Shown: positions 7,590 through 18,900 of the stretch, one piece after another | How positions within the stretch are numbered: position 1 is the first letter of the stretch | Layout of the letters: each line of letters begins with the position of its first letter | From: Skeletonema tropicum | Lineage: Eukaryota > Bacillariophyta > Thalassiosirophyceae > Thalassiosirales > Thalassiosiraceae | Assembly: GCA_037178625.1 (NCBI GenBank) | Contig: CM074139.1 | Span: forward strand, 1,116,001-1,180,000 | DNA length: 64,000 bases | Direction of reading: 5' to 3' | Translations under genes and position numbers: made by a program | Notes under the pieces: model-generated | What the model saw: the letters and a program-made list of their open reading frames with translations, nothing else | The model's database searches: none | What the model was told of the DNA's origin: nothing

Positions 7590-9429
7590 ATGAGTTCACC
7601 TATCTGCACTATCGATCGAACCATCCTCAATGACCATACCATTGGCAAAATTGAAAATTTAGGGCTAGCGGTGTTTGCTAAGCTATGCGGCGTTAACCGC
7701 GGTTCATTTGTCCTTGATCCTCCAGATGGTAAAACATACAGGTGAGTTGGATGTGGTGAAAAATCATGTGTTGTGCTTGACTCATGTACTTGATATGCGC
7801 TCACCACACCACTTATAAACTGTGTTTGATTGGTTTTTGACACATCACATATCATGATGACGACGTGCTTGTATCATCTCATGCATACATATGTTGAAAA
7901 GCTGCCTCTCGTTCCCCGAGGTATTTTCCACCAACGTTGGCCTCGGTTGGAACGATACTATTCCCGACTCGGCCACATTCACCGAATCTTTTGCAGCAGG
8001 TAATATCACTACATCACAAGCAGTCGAAGTCGTTGACCAATATGTGAATGCCGTCTACAAAACGTCGGCGGAAGGAGCATCATCTAATCCATACGGTTGT
8101 GGCGTTGGAGGATTGGCGACGTTGCAAAATTGCACTTCTCCCACTGGTACTCTAAGAAGTTTGAGGAAAGATAAAGATATCGTCAGGGCAGTGACTCTAT
8201 CTGGTGCATTCATTCCATCTTTTGCAACTGGTGGAGAAACACTTACGATGAATGAAGTGAGGGAATTTTATACTGACAAGGACTTTGAAGAAATGGTGAA
8301 GTTAGGAGTGAATACTATTCAGATTCCTGTGCCTTGCGATGCATTTCACAATGAGGATTTGGCTGTCGAAATTACAGAATTGCTGAATAGAGCGGCCAAG
8401 GCTGGACTGAGCGCTATTATTGTCTTGGTGAAGCCCGATGTAACGAGCTACAAAATTTCATCAGAAGTTTTGGGTGATCATATCAAAGCTGCAGCTTCAT
8501 ATGCCAAGAACGCTCCTGCTGTGATTGCGCTTCAGCTGCCTTCTTCGACTCCGTCTCTTTTGAGTTCTGTTCGTTTAGTGGCAACCAAACTTCCCATCCT
8601 CGTTCCCGTCAACAAAGGCGAATTGGGTGTGGTATCCTTCCCACCCGACAAGCATGTGTTTGCTGCGCTTGACACCGATGCTACATCCTCTGCTGCTGAT
8701 GTCGCTTCTTCCAATTCAGAAGGTGATCGTATGAAGATGTTCTACCACGAGAGTATCACCTGCATCGATCGATCTCCTATTGAATGGCTCTCTTGTTATC
8801 AAGACGTGCCAGTATATGTCACGAGCGGATTTGACCTTGCAAACGATGACTGTATCAGTCAAGATGAAGACAACTTCAAAGATTATGGACAGTGTGATAG
8901 GTTTGACGAAACTACAGACTCGGATTGGTGGAAGCGTCATCGTCAATCTTTTGCCGGCCGTCAACTCTTCACCTACTCAAAAGGTCTCGGATGGAGCTTC
9001 TCTGCCTGGAAGTTGTATGGGGATGATGGAAGTGGAGATATCACTCCTGCAAAGTTGAAGTGTCTTCGTGATGTAGCTGCAGCAGGTTTGTTGCCCCCAA
9101 TGGAGAATACGATTGAGCTTGGTAATTTTTGCTTGAACGGACCAGTAAATGACTTTGTCATGGGTGATGAAACATTTGCTCCAACTCCTGCGCCAGTTGA
9201 TTGCGGCAATGGATGGTGGAATGAGACTATTGGAGACTGTAGCTTTTGGGTTCCTCCACCGCCAACTCCTGCTCCAACGAGAGAGTCATGCCCATCTTGC
9301 AATGGAGCTGGAACCAAAGAACTAACTCTTGCAGCTGCTGCGGGCGCTGTTGCTGCTCTTGTAACGAATTTGGTGGTGAAGAAGTACGTGAGAGTGAGAG
9401 GAAATCATGGGTATGAAGTGCTGCCTTGA
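7590..9429 (+). CDS. Membrane-anchored GH5-like (exo-beta-1,3-glucanase-like) protein, probable pseudo-enzyme
   Basis: Two exons are inferred: 7590-7741 (ATG at 7590, ending before GTGAGT) and 7902-9429 after the acceptor AAAAG; the phases fit (2+1). Exon 2 alone is open from 7891. The protein has a TIM-barrel-like series seen in family-5 exo-glucanases: EEMVKLGVNTIQIPV, RAAKAGLSAIIVLV, VIALQLPSS, VPVYVTSGFDLANDDC, then GLGWSFSAWKLYG near the end of the barrel. Where active GH5 enzymes have Asn-Glu and Gly-Glu, this one has Pro-Ser and Ser-Gly, so both catalytic acids look lost (judged by eye). A Pro/Thr-rich stalk with APTPAP repeats is followed by one hydrophobic segment (AAAAGAVAALVTNLVV) and a short basic tail. 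The exact 5' exon structure is uncertain. Confidence 0.65.
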
Positions 9430-9924
9430 TCATGAATTTTGTCAGGTCCGAGCTTGTGCATGAGTACGGCTAGTGTAGTTGGTGTTGAAGTTGAAAATGA
9501 TTAAAGTTGATAGTCAGTCCTTTTCCTTGTCCTTGCCTTGTTCCATCACAATTGCTCAGAAGGGATCTATCGCGTAAATAGTTAGGTCATCTTCTTTATG
9601 TACATAAGTACTTCTACCAATGTACATAAGTACTCCTACTTAAATGTACGATAAGTAAGTATGTAGAGAAAAATGATCGCCTCCATCCAGTTGGATATTC
9701 AAGTACCGCTTGAAGATGGGGCTGTAGTAGAAACTTGATCTGAAGATTGAAGATGCATCTCGACGATGAGTGTGAAATCTATATATCAACGCCCCAGCCC
9801 CCAGCCCAGCCCAGCCCCCAGCCCAGCGAGTAAGAGACCGACGTTGTCAGGTCACTACAACATACCCTGCAGTGCTGTGGACAACGTTATTTATGCTGAG
9901 TAGAAGATCGATAACATCAACATC
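9430..9924. other. Intergenic region with short tandem repeats
   Basis: No coding signal was seen. ATGTACATAAGTACT occurs at 9598-9612 and 9620-9634, with a diverged third copy at 9644-9660. A CCCAGCCCAGC-rich block lies at 9790-9827, about 100 nt before the next start codon. Confidence 0.5.
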
Positions 9925-11196
9925 ATGGCATGCCTCGACGCAAAGTACCTCGTGCTCGTCCTCCTCGTAGTGCAGAACACTTGTCTAGTCTTACTGATGC
10001 GCTACTCCCGAACGCGTCCGGGCACGATGTATCTGGGCTCCACTGCTGTTTGTTGCGATGAGGCAATGAAACTTATCACCTGTCTGGGAATCATCACTTG
10101 CTCGTATTATCTAAAAAAGAGGAAAAATGATGACGGTAGTGCGGAGTATAGTCAATTGAATAGTAGTGATGCGGATGCGGACGAGAAACAATTAGATGAT
10201 GGATTTGATGAGTTCGAAGTTGACGATGACGACGGTGATGGGATTGATACCAACACCACCCAACTCCACAAAAGCAACGAGACATTCAGAGAATATTTAC
10301 GTGATCAACTACAATTTGACTTCAGAATGGGAGGGCTAGCGTTGCTTTACACCGTCCAAAAGAATCTATTATATGTCGCCATCTCAAATCTCGACGCGGC
10401 GGTTTTTCAAGTTACCTATCAAGCCAAAATTCTTACGACGGCTTTATTTTCGGTATTATTGCTGAAACGAAAGCTAAGCAAACAAAAGATTGCAGGACTA
10501 CTGCTGCTAACAATGGGCGTTGCTTTGGTACAGCTTGACAAAGTGGAAGATAATGCCAGCAAAAGCTATCAAGAACAAAATCGATGGGCGGGAGTGCTTG
10601 CTGTACTTGGAGCATGCTGCACTTCTGGTTTTGGGGGTGTTTATTTTGAACTCGTGTTGAAGCCACATCAAGCGGATAGCACAGGTCCTCCTCCATCTGT
10701 CTGGGCGAAGAATGTGCAGTTGAGCACATTTGCATTAATTATTGCACTGACAACAGCATTTATCAAAGATCACAAAGCAATCCTATCTGATGGGTTCTTC
10801 CAAGGATACTCGCCACTAGTCCTTCTCGTCATCACTTTGGAGGCTGGGGGAGGGCTTGTGGTTGCAGCAGTTATTAAGTATGCTGACAATATCTTGAAGA
10901 GCTTTGCGACTGCAGTTTCGATTGTCACATCAACCATTGTGTCAATGTGGGTGTTTGGCTTCATTGTGTCGAAATTATTCATTCAGGGTAGTCTGCTTGT
11001 GTTTGTGGCAATTGGAATGTATTCCAGAAATGAAGGTGAAGGTGCCAGCAACAGCAGCTCTTCTGAGAAAGCTGAGGCTGATGTGGAAGCTCCATCGTCG
11101 TCAAGATCTGACAAAGGATTACAATTACAAGCACAGACGTCAGAAATTGCAATGATGAATATGAATCCTAGGAGGAGCAGTGATGCACTCCCTTGA
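9925..11196 (+). CDS. Nucleotide-sugar transporter, SLC35A / UDP-galactose transporter family
   Basis: 423 aa, single exon, with about ten hydrophobic segments. It matches the Nuc_sug_transp family throughout: VQNTCLVLLMRYSRT at the N-terminus, LLYTVQKNLLYVAISNLDAA, VFQVTYQAKILTTALFSVLL, LSKQKIAGLLLLTMGVALVQ, GFGGVYFELVLK, GGGLVVAAVIKYADNILKSF and TSTIVSMWVFGF. Family members sit in the Golgi or ER membrane and exchange a cytosolic nucleotide sugar for the luminal nucleoside monophosphate. The substrate (UDP-Gal, UDP-GlcNAc or CMP-sialate) cannot be read from sequence. Residues about 70-115 form an acidic insertion (SSDADADEKQ and on) in the first cytosolic loop, longer than usual. The tail is Ser-rich. 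Confidence 0.9.
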   Translation: MACLDAKYLVLVLLVVQNTCLVLLMRYSRTRPGTMYLGSTAVCCDEAMKLITCLGIITCSYYLKKRKNDDGSAEYSQLNSSDADADEKQLDDGFDEFEVDDDDGDGIDTNTTQLHKSNETFREYLRDQLQFDFRMGGLALLYTVQKNLLYVAISNLDAAVFQVTYQAKILTTALFSVLLLKRKLSKQKIAGLLLLTMGVALVQLDKVEDNASKSYQEQNRWAGVLAVLGACCTSGFGGVYFELVLKPHQADSTGPPPSVWAKNVQLSTFALIIALTTAFIKDHKAILSDGFFQGYSPLVLLVITLEAGGGLVVAAVIKYADNILKSFATAVSIVTSTIVSMWVFGFIVSKLFIQGSLLVFVAIGMYSRNEGEGASNSSSSEKAEADVEAPSSSRSDKGLQLQAQTSEIAMMNMNPRRSSDALP

Positions 11197-11999
11197 GTGA
11201 AAAAAATTGATATGAAAAGAGCTTGAAGATTGTAATAGCAATAATAATGTATGTGTAAGAATATTGAAACAAAGATTTCAAGTATGTCCTCTCAAATTGA
11301 AAGTTAGTTCAAGAAAGTTAATTTATGCGTGCATGTGCATGTTATAGAGTTATTGCAGGAAACAATGTCGATGCGCTCTACTCAGTATAAGTAGTGCCCA
11401 GAAAGCTTATAGCTGATAGTGGGACAAATTCCTTTTGATATTGAAAGAAAGGGTTTCATCAATTCATCAAGGCCTTCATCAGTTCGATGTGCATAGCCAT
11501 GATCAGCTGCTTGAAATATTCACGTTCTTTGCATTTGACTTCATTCATCTTCATTCCAAATTCTTCAAAATTAATGTGAATTCTCCTGGGTATCCCAAGC
11601 ACATCTATGTCCGTCTAGCCATCTATGCATGATCTACAGCTTCTCTGTGATGCTTTCAGCTCGGCAATCTGTTCTGTTTGTTTGGGTTCATGGTTAGATA
11701 GCATTGCATAAGCAAGAAAGTATGGAGAGTTTAAGTCAGAATGTCACAGTGACAGTATTTTGGTTCTGTCATCTCTGCCTAAATTTTGGTTTTTTCCCTC
11801 CAACTTCCCGCCTTTCGTACTCTCAAAGAACAATTAGCTTGATGGCATGACGTTGACAGCACGACAGCACCTACCCACGATCTTACAGCTTTTAAAGTGA
11901 ACTGATAATGCAGCTCTTCTACTTACTCCGTCGGTTGCTGCCATTCAAATCTGTCATCCACCTCACATTCATTTTTGCCATATCTCTAATCCTTCTATT
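11197..11999. other. Intergenic region, nothing recognised
   Basis: 800 bp of AT-rich sequence. A 65-codon open frame at 11435-11632 shows no recognisable features. A perfect 13-bp palindrome (TGTCACAGTGACA) lies near 11742. Confidence 0.4.
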
Positions 12000-12989
12000 A
12001 TGACGGGAAAGTGCTGCGTAGTTCCCAATGAACAGGGCGAACTCGATCTCAGATGCCAAAACTTGACCTACATAGGAGTGAAACGTATTCTAGCAACACT
12101 CTCACATCGTGGATACACGAATATCCAAAAAGTGGACCTTAGTGGCAATGAGAATATTGGAGACATTGGTGCCGTTTGTCTACAATTGATACCACCAACA
12201 ACGACAGAGGTAGATATGAGCTATTGCAACATCGGATCAGTGGGCTTACGTCACATTTGCGACTTTATGAAGAGTAACAAAAACATTACTACGCTGACTT
12301 TAGCTGGCAATCGTTTTGATGAAAAGGGTGCAAATTATATTGGGGAGATGCTACGAGAGAACTCAACACTGGAAGTATTGCGTGCATATCAATTTGGAGA
12401 CGGAGAGAAGCGGTTCAAGTATTATTACAACAGCTCGTTCTGGTTTGAAGGAGTAGCAGAAGGTCTAATGCATAATCACACGCTTCGAGTGTTGGAGATG
12501 GTTCACAACACACATGATATGGATAAGATTGCACTTGATGCTTTCAATCACATTCTTATTAATGGAGGTGGATCTGCTATTGAACGACTATGCATCGGCA
12601 GAGTGAGGCAGAGCTTCACGTTCCAATTGAGTCTCAACGCTGTCGAAAATCTTGGACGCACTGGCGTTGCAGATTATATCAACAGAATTACTCTGCAGCT
12701 ACCCAAGGCAGAAGATTCATTTGGGAAGCTCCTCTCTCATCTGTTTAAACGGTGCAAAAATCTATATGATATGAACTTGACTCGATGGTTAGAACATCCT
12801 CATCAACATCCTCACGCTAGAGAAGTACAATATTGGATGGAATTGAATACAGTCAAAGCTCGCCAGATAACAGAAGATGGTGAATACGTTGGATTTGTAG
12901 ATGCATTAGCAGAGGCAACTCGTTCTGATCTCTTCGATTCGATTTATTACCTGGTCAGGAATAATGCACATCAGATTCCAAATTATTAG
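12000..12989 (+). CDS. Leucine-rich-repeat protein (ribonuclease-inhibitor type)
   Basis: 329 aa, single exon, ATG at 12000. Residues 10-150 hold three to four RI-type LRRs of about 28-30 residues: IQKVDLSGNENIGDIGAVCL, TTEVDMSYCNIGSVGLRHI, ITTLTLAGNRFDEKGANYI, STLEVLRAYQFG. A second, more diverged set follows (TLRVLEMVHN, IERLCIGRV). The C-terminus has the motif VQYWMELNTVKAR, a tail seen in many stramenopile LRR proteins, and then a helical end. There is no signal peptide or membrane segment, so it is probably cytosolic or nuclear and binds proteins. No partner can be inferred. Confidence 0.75.
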   Translation: MTGKCCVVPNEQGELDLRCQNLTYIGVKRILATLSHRGYTNIQKVDLSGNENIGDIGAVCLQLIPPTTTEVDMSYCNIGSVGLRHICDFMKSNKNITTLTLAGNRFDEKGANYIGEMLRENSTLEVLRAYQFGDGEKRFKYYYNSSFWFEGVAEGLMHNHTLRVLEMVHNTHDMDKIALDAFNHILINGGGSAIERLCIGRVRQSFTFQLSLNAVENLGRTGVADYINRITLQLPKAEDSFGKLLSHLFKRCKNLYDMNLTRWLEHPHQHPHAREVQYWMELNTVKARQITEDGEYVGFVDALAEATRSDLFDSIYYLVRNNAHQIPNY

Positions 12990-15302
12990 AACTTTGAGTT
13001 GGTCTTACATTCATAGTGCAGTGGAAGATCCTACAAGATCAAGATTAGTATAATAAGGAGTGATAAAGTATATTAGTGTTTTTCAATCAACTCATCTGAT
13101 TCTGTTGCAAGAATGCTCCTGCCTGCTACTGCTAGTAAACATCTCCAGAGTGCCGAGTGCCGAACAACAACAAAAGTAAACATAAACTATGTAAATACAA
13201 AGTTGTTTGAACTTTGCTGGCTTCCGTGTAATCACTTTAAAATTTCTGTTATATTATTGTTAGATTACACGTACGTAGATACAAGTAGGAAGGACGAAGT
13301 ACAAATGCTGTTGCTCGCTAATAATACATATATTTAGGTATCGTAGCTCGCTCCATCTATCAGTCACCAGTCACGACGATCTTGTCTTAAGGTAGAACAC
13401 AAGTGTTTTTGAGTATTATTCCTACTGTACAATCGCTGTTTTGGCCGTAGCTAGGGGGTTCGATTCCTTCGTACAGAGGCCGTCGCTAACCGGTACCACG
13501 CAAAATCCACCCTCCAAATTCCAAATATCATCTTTTACACCCTCACCATGATGTCCTCCACTACTATGGCCACAGTTATTCACATCTAATAAACAAACCT
13601 ATTATACTTGGCTTATTCGATTCTATACATCTTAATCTAAGTGTTTCCGACGGTAATAGTCAGTTGATTCACCGAAAATTAAGAAATTAACGTCGCCAGT
13701 CGCCATCAACGGCATAAAATCCACAACTTTTACCTCCCGTCACCCCTCCCACGGACATTTTTGTGGTGATATACATCTAAGGAGAGGGATTCCTCGCGTG
13801 AAATCGATATATATTACATGGGAGGCGTCTTTGGATACTTTGAGTGTTTTCAAATATCAACTAGTACATGATCAAACTCATTTTATCAGAGAGAGGCAAT
13901 CTACTTATCATTCCCAGAGTGTATTCAACAATCAACTTTGTAATGAGCCACTAAATGCAAATTAGTGGTTATCGTGAATCAAACAATCACATAACCTGAG
14001 GCAAGACATCTATGTGTTGGTGGAGCATCAAGGTAGAGTATAATATCAGATAGACTATGTTATTATTTGTCGGTATTTTGTGTGAATTATAATGATTGTA
14101 ATACTTGATAATTATGATGTTCCCCACAATATTCACTATTAATATTACTCCCATGGATATATACTATCATAGTAATGATGTATTGATGTTTCTTTGATCG
14201 ATATCTACGCCGGTTGCATTAATTGTCAGTTAATTGTTGTGTTGGACGGAAACGAATTATCATGTGTATATATTTTTTTCGTGTAGGCGACGTCATATGG
14301 CCTTTCGTTCTGCTCCAGAGTGCCTAGCCGTCGTCTATAATCATATTGGAGTCGAGGGAACGGGTTGGTGGCCTTCGAAGATTGTGTATTGCCCCTCTTT
14401 ACTGCACAGTAGCTTTGATGTAAAAAAATATTTAAAATATGTTGACACCAAGTAGCCGACGTTCAGGACGATGTAATCGGGCGAAGAAGCGGCTACCAAG
14501 ACACTGACGCCTCCCTATGGATATATACTATCGATGTTGCGTCGTGGTGGCATCGTAAATGGTGTAAGCGATGATTACCCAATGCATTCGTCGACGACAT
14601 CAGTTGCATCGACCAATTTCCGTTACGTCGTGGGCAGGGCTATTTTCTCCTAGGATATGTCGAACCAAGACGGACTTTTTCGAAGGCAATCTACAAATGG
14701 GCTTCTCCGCCTCCAGTATCAAAAGTCCGTCTTGGTACAGTGTCGATTTTGTACTACTAGGCAGTCCATAATGGCATCATGGTGGTTGTGTCTTTGGCCG
14801 TTTGTGGTTGGTGATTGGTGAGAGAAAGTGTGAAGAAGCAACGGTCACTTTTTCTGCCCGTGGGCAAAACGGTTGATGCGTGACTTGATTTGGCCGAATT
14901 TGAGTTCGCATGGGAATATACTAATTCCTATCGTTGATCTACGGGGCCATCTTCACTAGATAAACAGCTACTTTTACTTAGCGTTTTTTTACTTGTGTTC
15001 TACCTTAATAAATTCCGACCAATACCGGACAAGAAGAGAACATATGCCGCTCACGAGAGACTCACCAAATTCCGCCGTACGGTCCAGAACCACCGGTTGC
15101 GACATCAAGACACGGCAACTGGCACTGGCGCGCAGCTGCTGTGTCGGCAAGCCACGCACGTCTCAAAAAAAAAATCTATCCGTTGACGCAACGGTTCACC
15201 ACACTACCCGAACTCGTTCTTGCTTCATTCGTTCACCATTTTATCATTGTTTGTATCTTTCCACACTTAGCATAGCGAACCCACAACGATTCAATCGAAA
15301 CC
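12990..15302. other. Long AT-rich intergenic region, no convincing gene
   Basis: 2.3 kb without a convincing ORF. It holds a degenerate tRNA-like T-arm at 13417-13481, the 16-bp direct repeat ATGGATATATACTATC at 14153-14168 and 14517-14532, the inverted repeat listed separately, and a poly-A run near 15167. A 105-codon open frame at 14993-15310 overlaps the start of the PLAC8-like gene out of frame and is probably chance. Confidence 0.5.
14664..14736. repeat. 16-bp perfect inverted repeat with 41-nt loop
   Basis: ACCAAGACGGACTTTT at 14664-14679 is exactly complementary to AAAAGTCCGTCTTGGT at 14721-14736. It could form a stem-loop in RNA or be the remnant of a terminal inverted repeat. No gene is nearby on either side for several hundred bases. 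Confidence 0.8.
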
Positions 15303-15798
15303 ATGAGTGAACAAACTTTTGCACACGGAGATGAATGTTGCGGCTGCAACTGTAGCAATGGCGACATTGGTTGCGGTGGCTGCCTCATGGTAACGTGAGT
15401 AATATTCCTTGACTGAATGAACTCTCAGGACATGTGTTGTGTGTTGTCGTTTCATTCTCACCAAACTTATCTTCTCATTCCGTTTCTATTTTCTATCTCG
15501 TTGCAGTTGCTGCAACTGCTTCGCCCTTTGCAACGCAGCCAACGAGGCCAAACTCGATAATGGTCCTCTTTATTTCGTCATGTCTGTTTGCGGATTTGGA
15601 TGCTGCGCCTTGATGATGCTCGGACAGGACGTTGAGAACAAGCGCGGTCTCAAAAAGCACGATGGCTGCTGGCATTGCATGCACTCCACCTTTGCTGGAT
15701 GCTCCTGCCATGGTTGCCGCGTTGTCAATGAGTGCAAGGTATACGCCAAAGATGGTGCTGTCGGTGCAGCTCCTACTGGCACCGAGATGACTCGTTAG
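15303..15798 (+). CDS. PLAC8-like small Cys-rich protein
   Basis: Two exons: 15303-15394 (before GTGAGT) and 15507-15798 (after TTGCAG), with compatible phase, giving 127 aa. The protein has about 19 Cys in clusters: DECCGCNCSNGDIGCGGC, VTCCNCFALCNAANEA, a hydrophobic stretch VMSVCGFGCCALMMLG, and HSTFAGCSCHGCRVVNECK near the end. The order of Cys cluster, hydrophobic segment, and a final CxxC followed by N-E-x-K resembles the PLAC8/Cys-rich family. Members act at the plasma membrane in metal resistance or cell-size control in plants. The usual CCxxxxCPC motif is altered, so assignment is moderate. The ATG sits in a good context (AACCATGAG). Confidence 0.7.
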
Positions 15799-15987
15799 AG
15801 CGGCGGCGATGAGAGGAGGATTTATACGTGAACCATGTATTTAGATTGACTTGTTTGGGGGACTTAATTTATTGAGATTATTGATTGAGTCTTTGGTCTC
15901 TAAAGATAATGGTTATTAGTCTAATCAAATTGATACAATTATGTTTAATAGCTAACCTCAGCATGCGAAGTTCGGATGCACAACTCA

Positions 15988-18900
15988 TCACAGAAAATAT
16001 CCGACGAGGTCCTCGACATCCCAATTAATATTATCTTCCATCCACTGAACAAAATACGGATCAAGCTTGTCTACTACTACGCCCAGTTGCTGAGCCCTAA
16101 ATACTCCATCCTCGTCAAGAATCCAGCCAGCACTAATGTCAGGGACCAACTTTGTTTGGTCACGAATCTTCTCCAACAATCCAGCGATACCGGGGAATTT
16201 GAGTGTTAAATACAAGGCATCATCGGTATAATTTTCATCCCAAAGCAAATCTTCATAACGGATAGAAATAAGATCCACTACTCCGTCAAAATTGGCAGTA
16301 CTCAAGAAGTTCTTAATCTTGTCTTCTCGCAGTTCTAGCAAGTTTGCGTAAGATGTTCCATCCGGACGAAGTTCGTACAGAGGAAATGAGTCTGTGTTGG
16401 GATCTCTCTGTGTCATGCAGGGAATGACTTCATTGAATGCGAAGCCGTAAGAGCACACTGCATTTGCAGTATCTTCTAAATTCTCGTCCATGTTGGACCT
16501 CTTCCGCTCCCAGGGAGCTGTGACAAAGTCGGTCCATGCTAGATCCTTGTGTGTAGGTGCATTAATCGGGTTGCGCCTCATCATATCTACCCAGTCATAT
16601 GGATTGACGAATACAGATATAACCAAGGTATTTGGCTGAGCCTCGGCTGGTTCTGCCTGAAAGAACTTCCCTGGTCTCGAGTCAAAACCATATTTCACAT
16701 TAATGTCTGGGTAGCAACGACTCAATCTATCAACAAGCCACTCCGCTCCACTGTGCCTTTCTCCTAATACTACGATCTGTTCTATGGCTAGTTTGGGTGC
16801 CATCATCTGTTGATATCCGATCAAGTGCTCGGCCTTCCAATCCACGTGCTCATTGATGTAACTGATGAAATCAGCATCCTCCCTCAATTTTTGTATCTTC
16901 GGATGGCATACATGCCCATTACATCCGATTGGAGCTGCCCAAAACTGATTACGCTGCCGTGGTTCGTTCCAGCCAGCAGTCTCGTCGGCACGAAGGCCGG
17001 TGTGAGATTGAATATCATCAATCACACCCACGATGCCAGGCAGCTCCGATGTTGCAGTACTCGATGATGAAACATAATTGTCAAAATTATTGAATGAGTC
17101 GATGAGCTTCTCATATTTGACTGGGATAACTAGCTTCACATCTTCTCGTTCCATTGACTCTACAATCGCGGAGTTTATCATACTAGCACGATACACCATC
17201 ATGTTTGCATACGATTGCCACTCTGTCGACATGAAATCTCTCCAAGAGACCTCTTTCGAATTTTGTGTTGTATACATTAACGCCACCCAATCATATGGGT
17301 TAAGGAATAGAGCAATGACGAGAGTATGCTTCGAATCAGTCGTGATATCCTTTTTGCCAATGACTTCGTTTGAAAGCGGATCAATAACTTTTGTAATGCG
17401 ATGGGCTTGAGATGTGCTCCCTCGTAATGCTCGTCCATCGTTGCCAACATCATTATTTTGGAAACCGTTTCGGATGATTAGATCAGGGTACAACAGCTTC
17501 AACTTATCAACAAGCCAGTAGAGTCCAGGATGGGGATCACCTAACACGACGATACTATCGATACCTACCAGTGCATTGTATTGCTCTGCCTTGATAAAAT
17601 GAGGTTGCGCCATGGAAGATCCTGCTGCAATTTTATCGTTCACTTCATCAATGGTAGCAAATTCCAAATCTCCAAACAACGGTGTGCTAAATTCATCATC
17701 CTCCATCTCAAAATGAAACCAGACATCATCTGCGACTACATCATCCGGCTTTGTCGCTTGTTGGTAGTTCTGCATTGTTTCGGCATCATGTATCAAATGA
17801 GTCGGTACTCCTGCAGAGTGGTAGCTCAGCAACCCATCATAATCATCGGTGTCATCAGGCACGTGACCTTGTTCGACAAAGTTACTTTTGGCAAGCGGGT
17901 CATTCTCGTACATATTGTAACTTTCATCCATTTGATGCTTCTCTAATCCATCACCTGATAACAATGAGCCAAACAAAAGGAACAGGACTGTTATGATCAT
18001 AAGCTTCTTCCACCTCGCAAAACAATTGAAGCACGTGTCAGTGTTGCGATCGAAATCGATATCATCGTAGCGCGGCTTCTTCCTCCTTCGACTGATGGAG
18101 TATTCGACTTGAGACGGTTGCACCCACAGCAACTTCCCAAGAAAGCTAGTAGAGCTAGGTATTCTCCGACTTGAATCATTGGTTGTAGAAGAAATACTAC
18201 CGCCGTTCATGTCATTCATATTACTTTTTGCTGTAGTCAATGGTGCCATCTCAATAGCGTCGTCATCATCATCGAAGTCATAGTTAAAATCACGCTCCTC
18301 GTTCTCCTCTAATTCTTCTCCGTCACCACCATTCGCACTATCCTCATTGGCACTATCATCTTTACTAGCACTACTCTCTCTCGCCCGTCCCCTCCTCCAC
18401 TGTTGAATCCTCCGTACAACCTCCCTCCGCTCCTCCACACTCGCACACTCCTCCAAATCATCCGCAACAACCACCCCCACCCCCATCACCGATGACTCAA
18501 AACTAGTATCTACGGCATCCTCCCCATCATCCAGTATAAAACTAGGCTGTTCTGACCCACAGGAATTATACACCAATTCAATCTCAGCATCCATACACAT
18601 CATATCCTCGGCAGTTGTATCCACTTGTTCAAATGATAAGGATTGAAGTCCACTTTGGTATATACCATTGAAGAATAGATTTTCGTTTTTGTATTGACGG
18701 TTAGAAGAGGGGTTGAATAGGGATGAGACTGTGTATTCTGTGGATGAGTTGAGTGTGTCATCCATGTCTTCTTGTGTGTCATTGTCATTGTCGTTGTTCT
18801 TGTTATTATTGATGATACTCAAAAATTTGTTGTTGGTGGTGGTGGTACAATTGTTGTTTTTGGGTGTAATGTCATCGTTCGCAGTAGGGGCAGTTGCATC

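Larger units (their letters stand above)
4599..7691. repeat. Tandem segmental duplication, copy B
   Basis: This is the second copy of the unit at 606-3912, with gene order kept: secreted Cys-rich protein (+), META protein (-), first exon of the GH5-like gene (+). It lacks the MITE of copy A. It also lacks the segment that copy A holds between two GAATCG hexamers, which fits a deletion between short direct repeats. An (AT)n run at 7562-7573 is specific to this copy. Confidence 0.9.

Noticed and set aside
13417..13483. tRNA-like sequence with GGGTTCGATTCC and CTGTAC/GTACAG ends
   Set aside because: The T-arm-like part and a 6-bp closing stem are present, but there is no room for a D-arm and no proper anticodon arm. 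At best it is a tRNA-derived remnant.
14993..15310. 105-codon ORF upstream of the PLAC8-like gene
   Set aside because: It overlaps the PLAC8-like start out of frame, is Arg/Thr-rich without domains, and includes an A-run. Probably chance.
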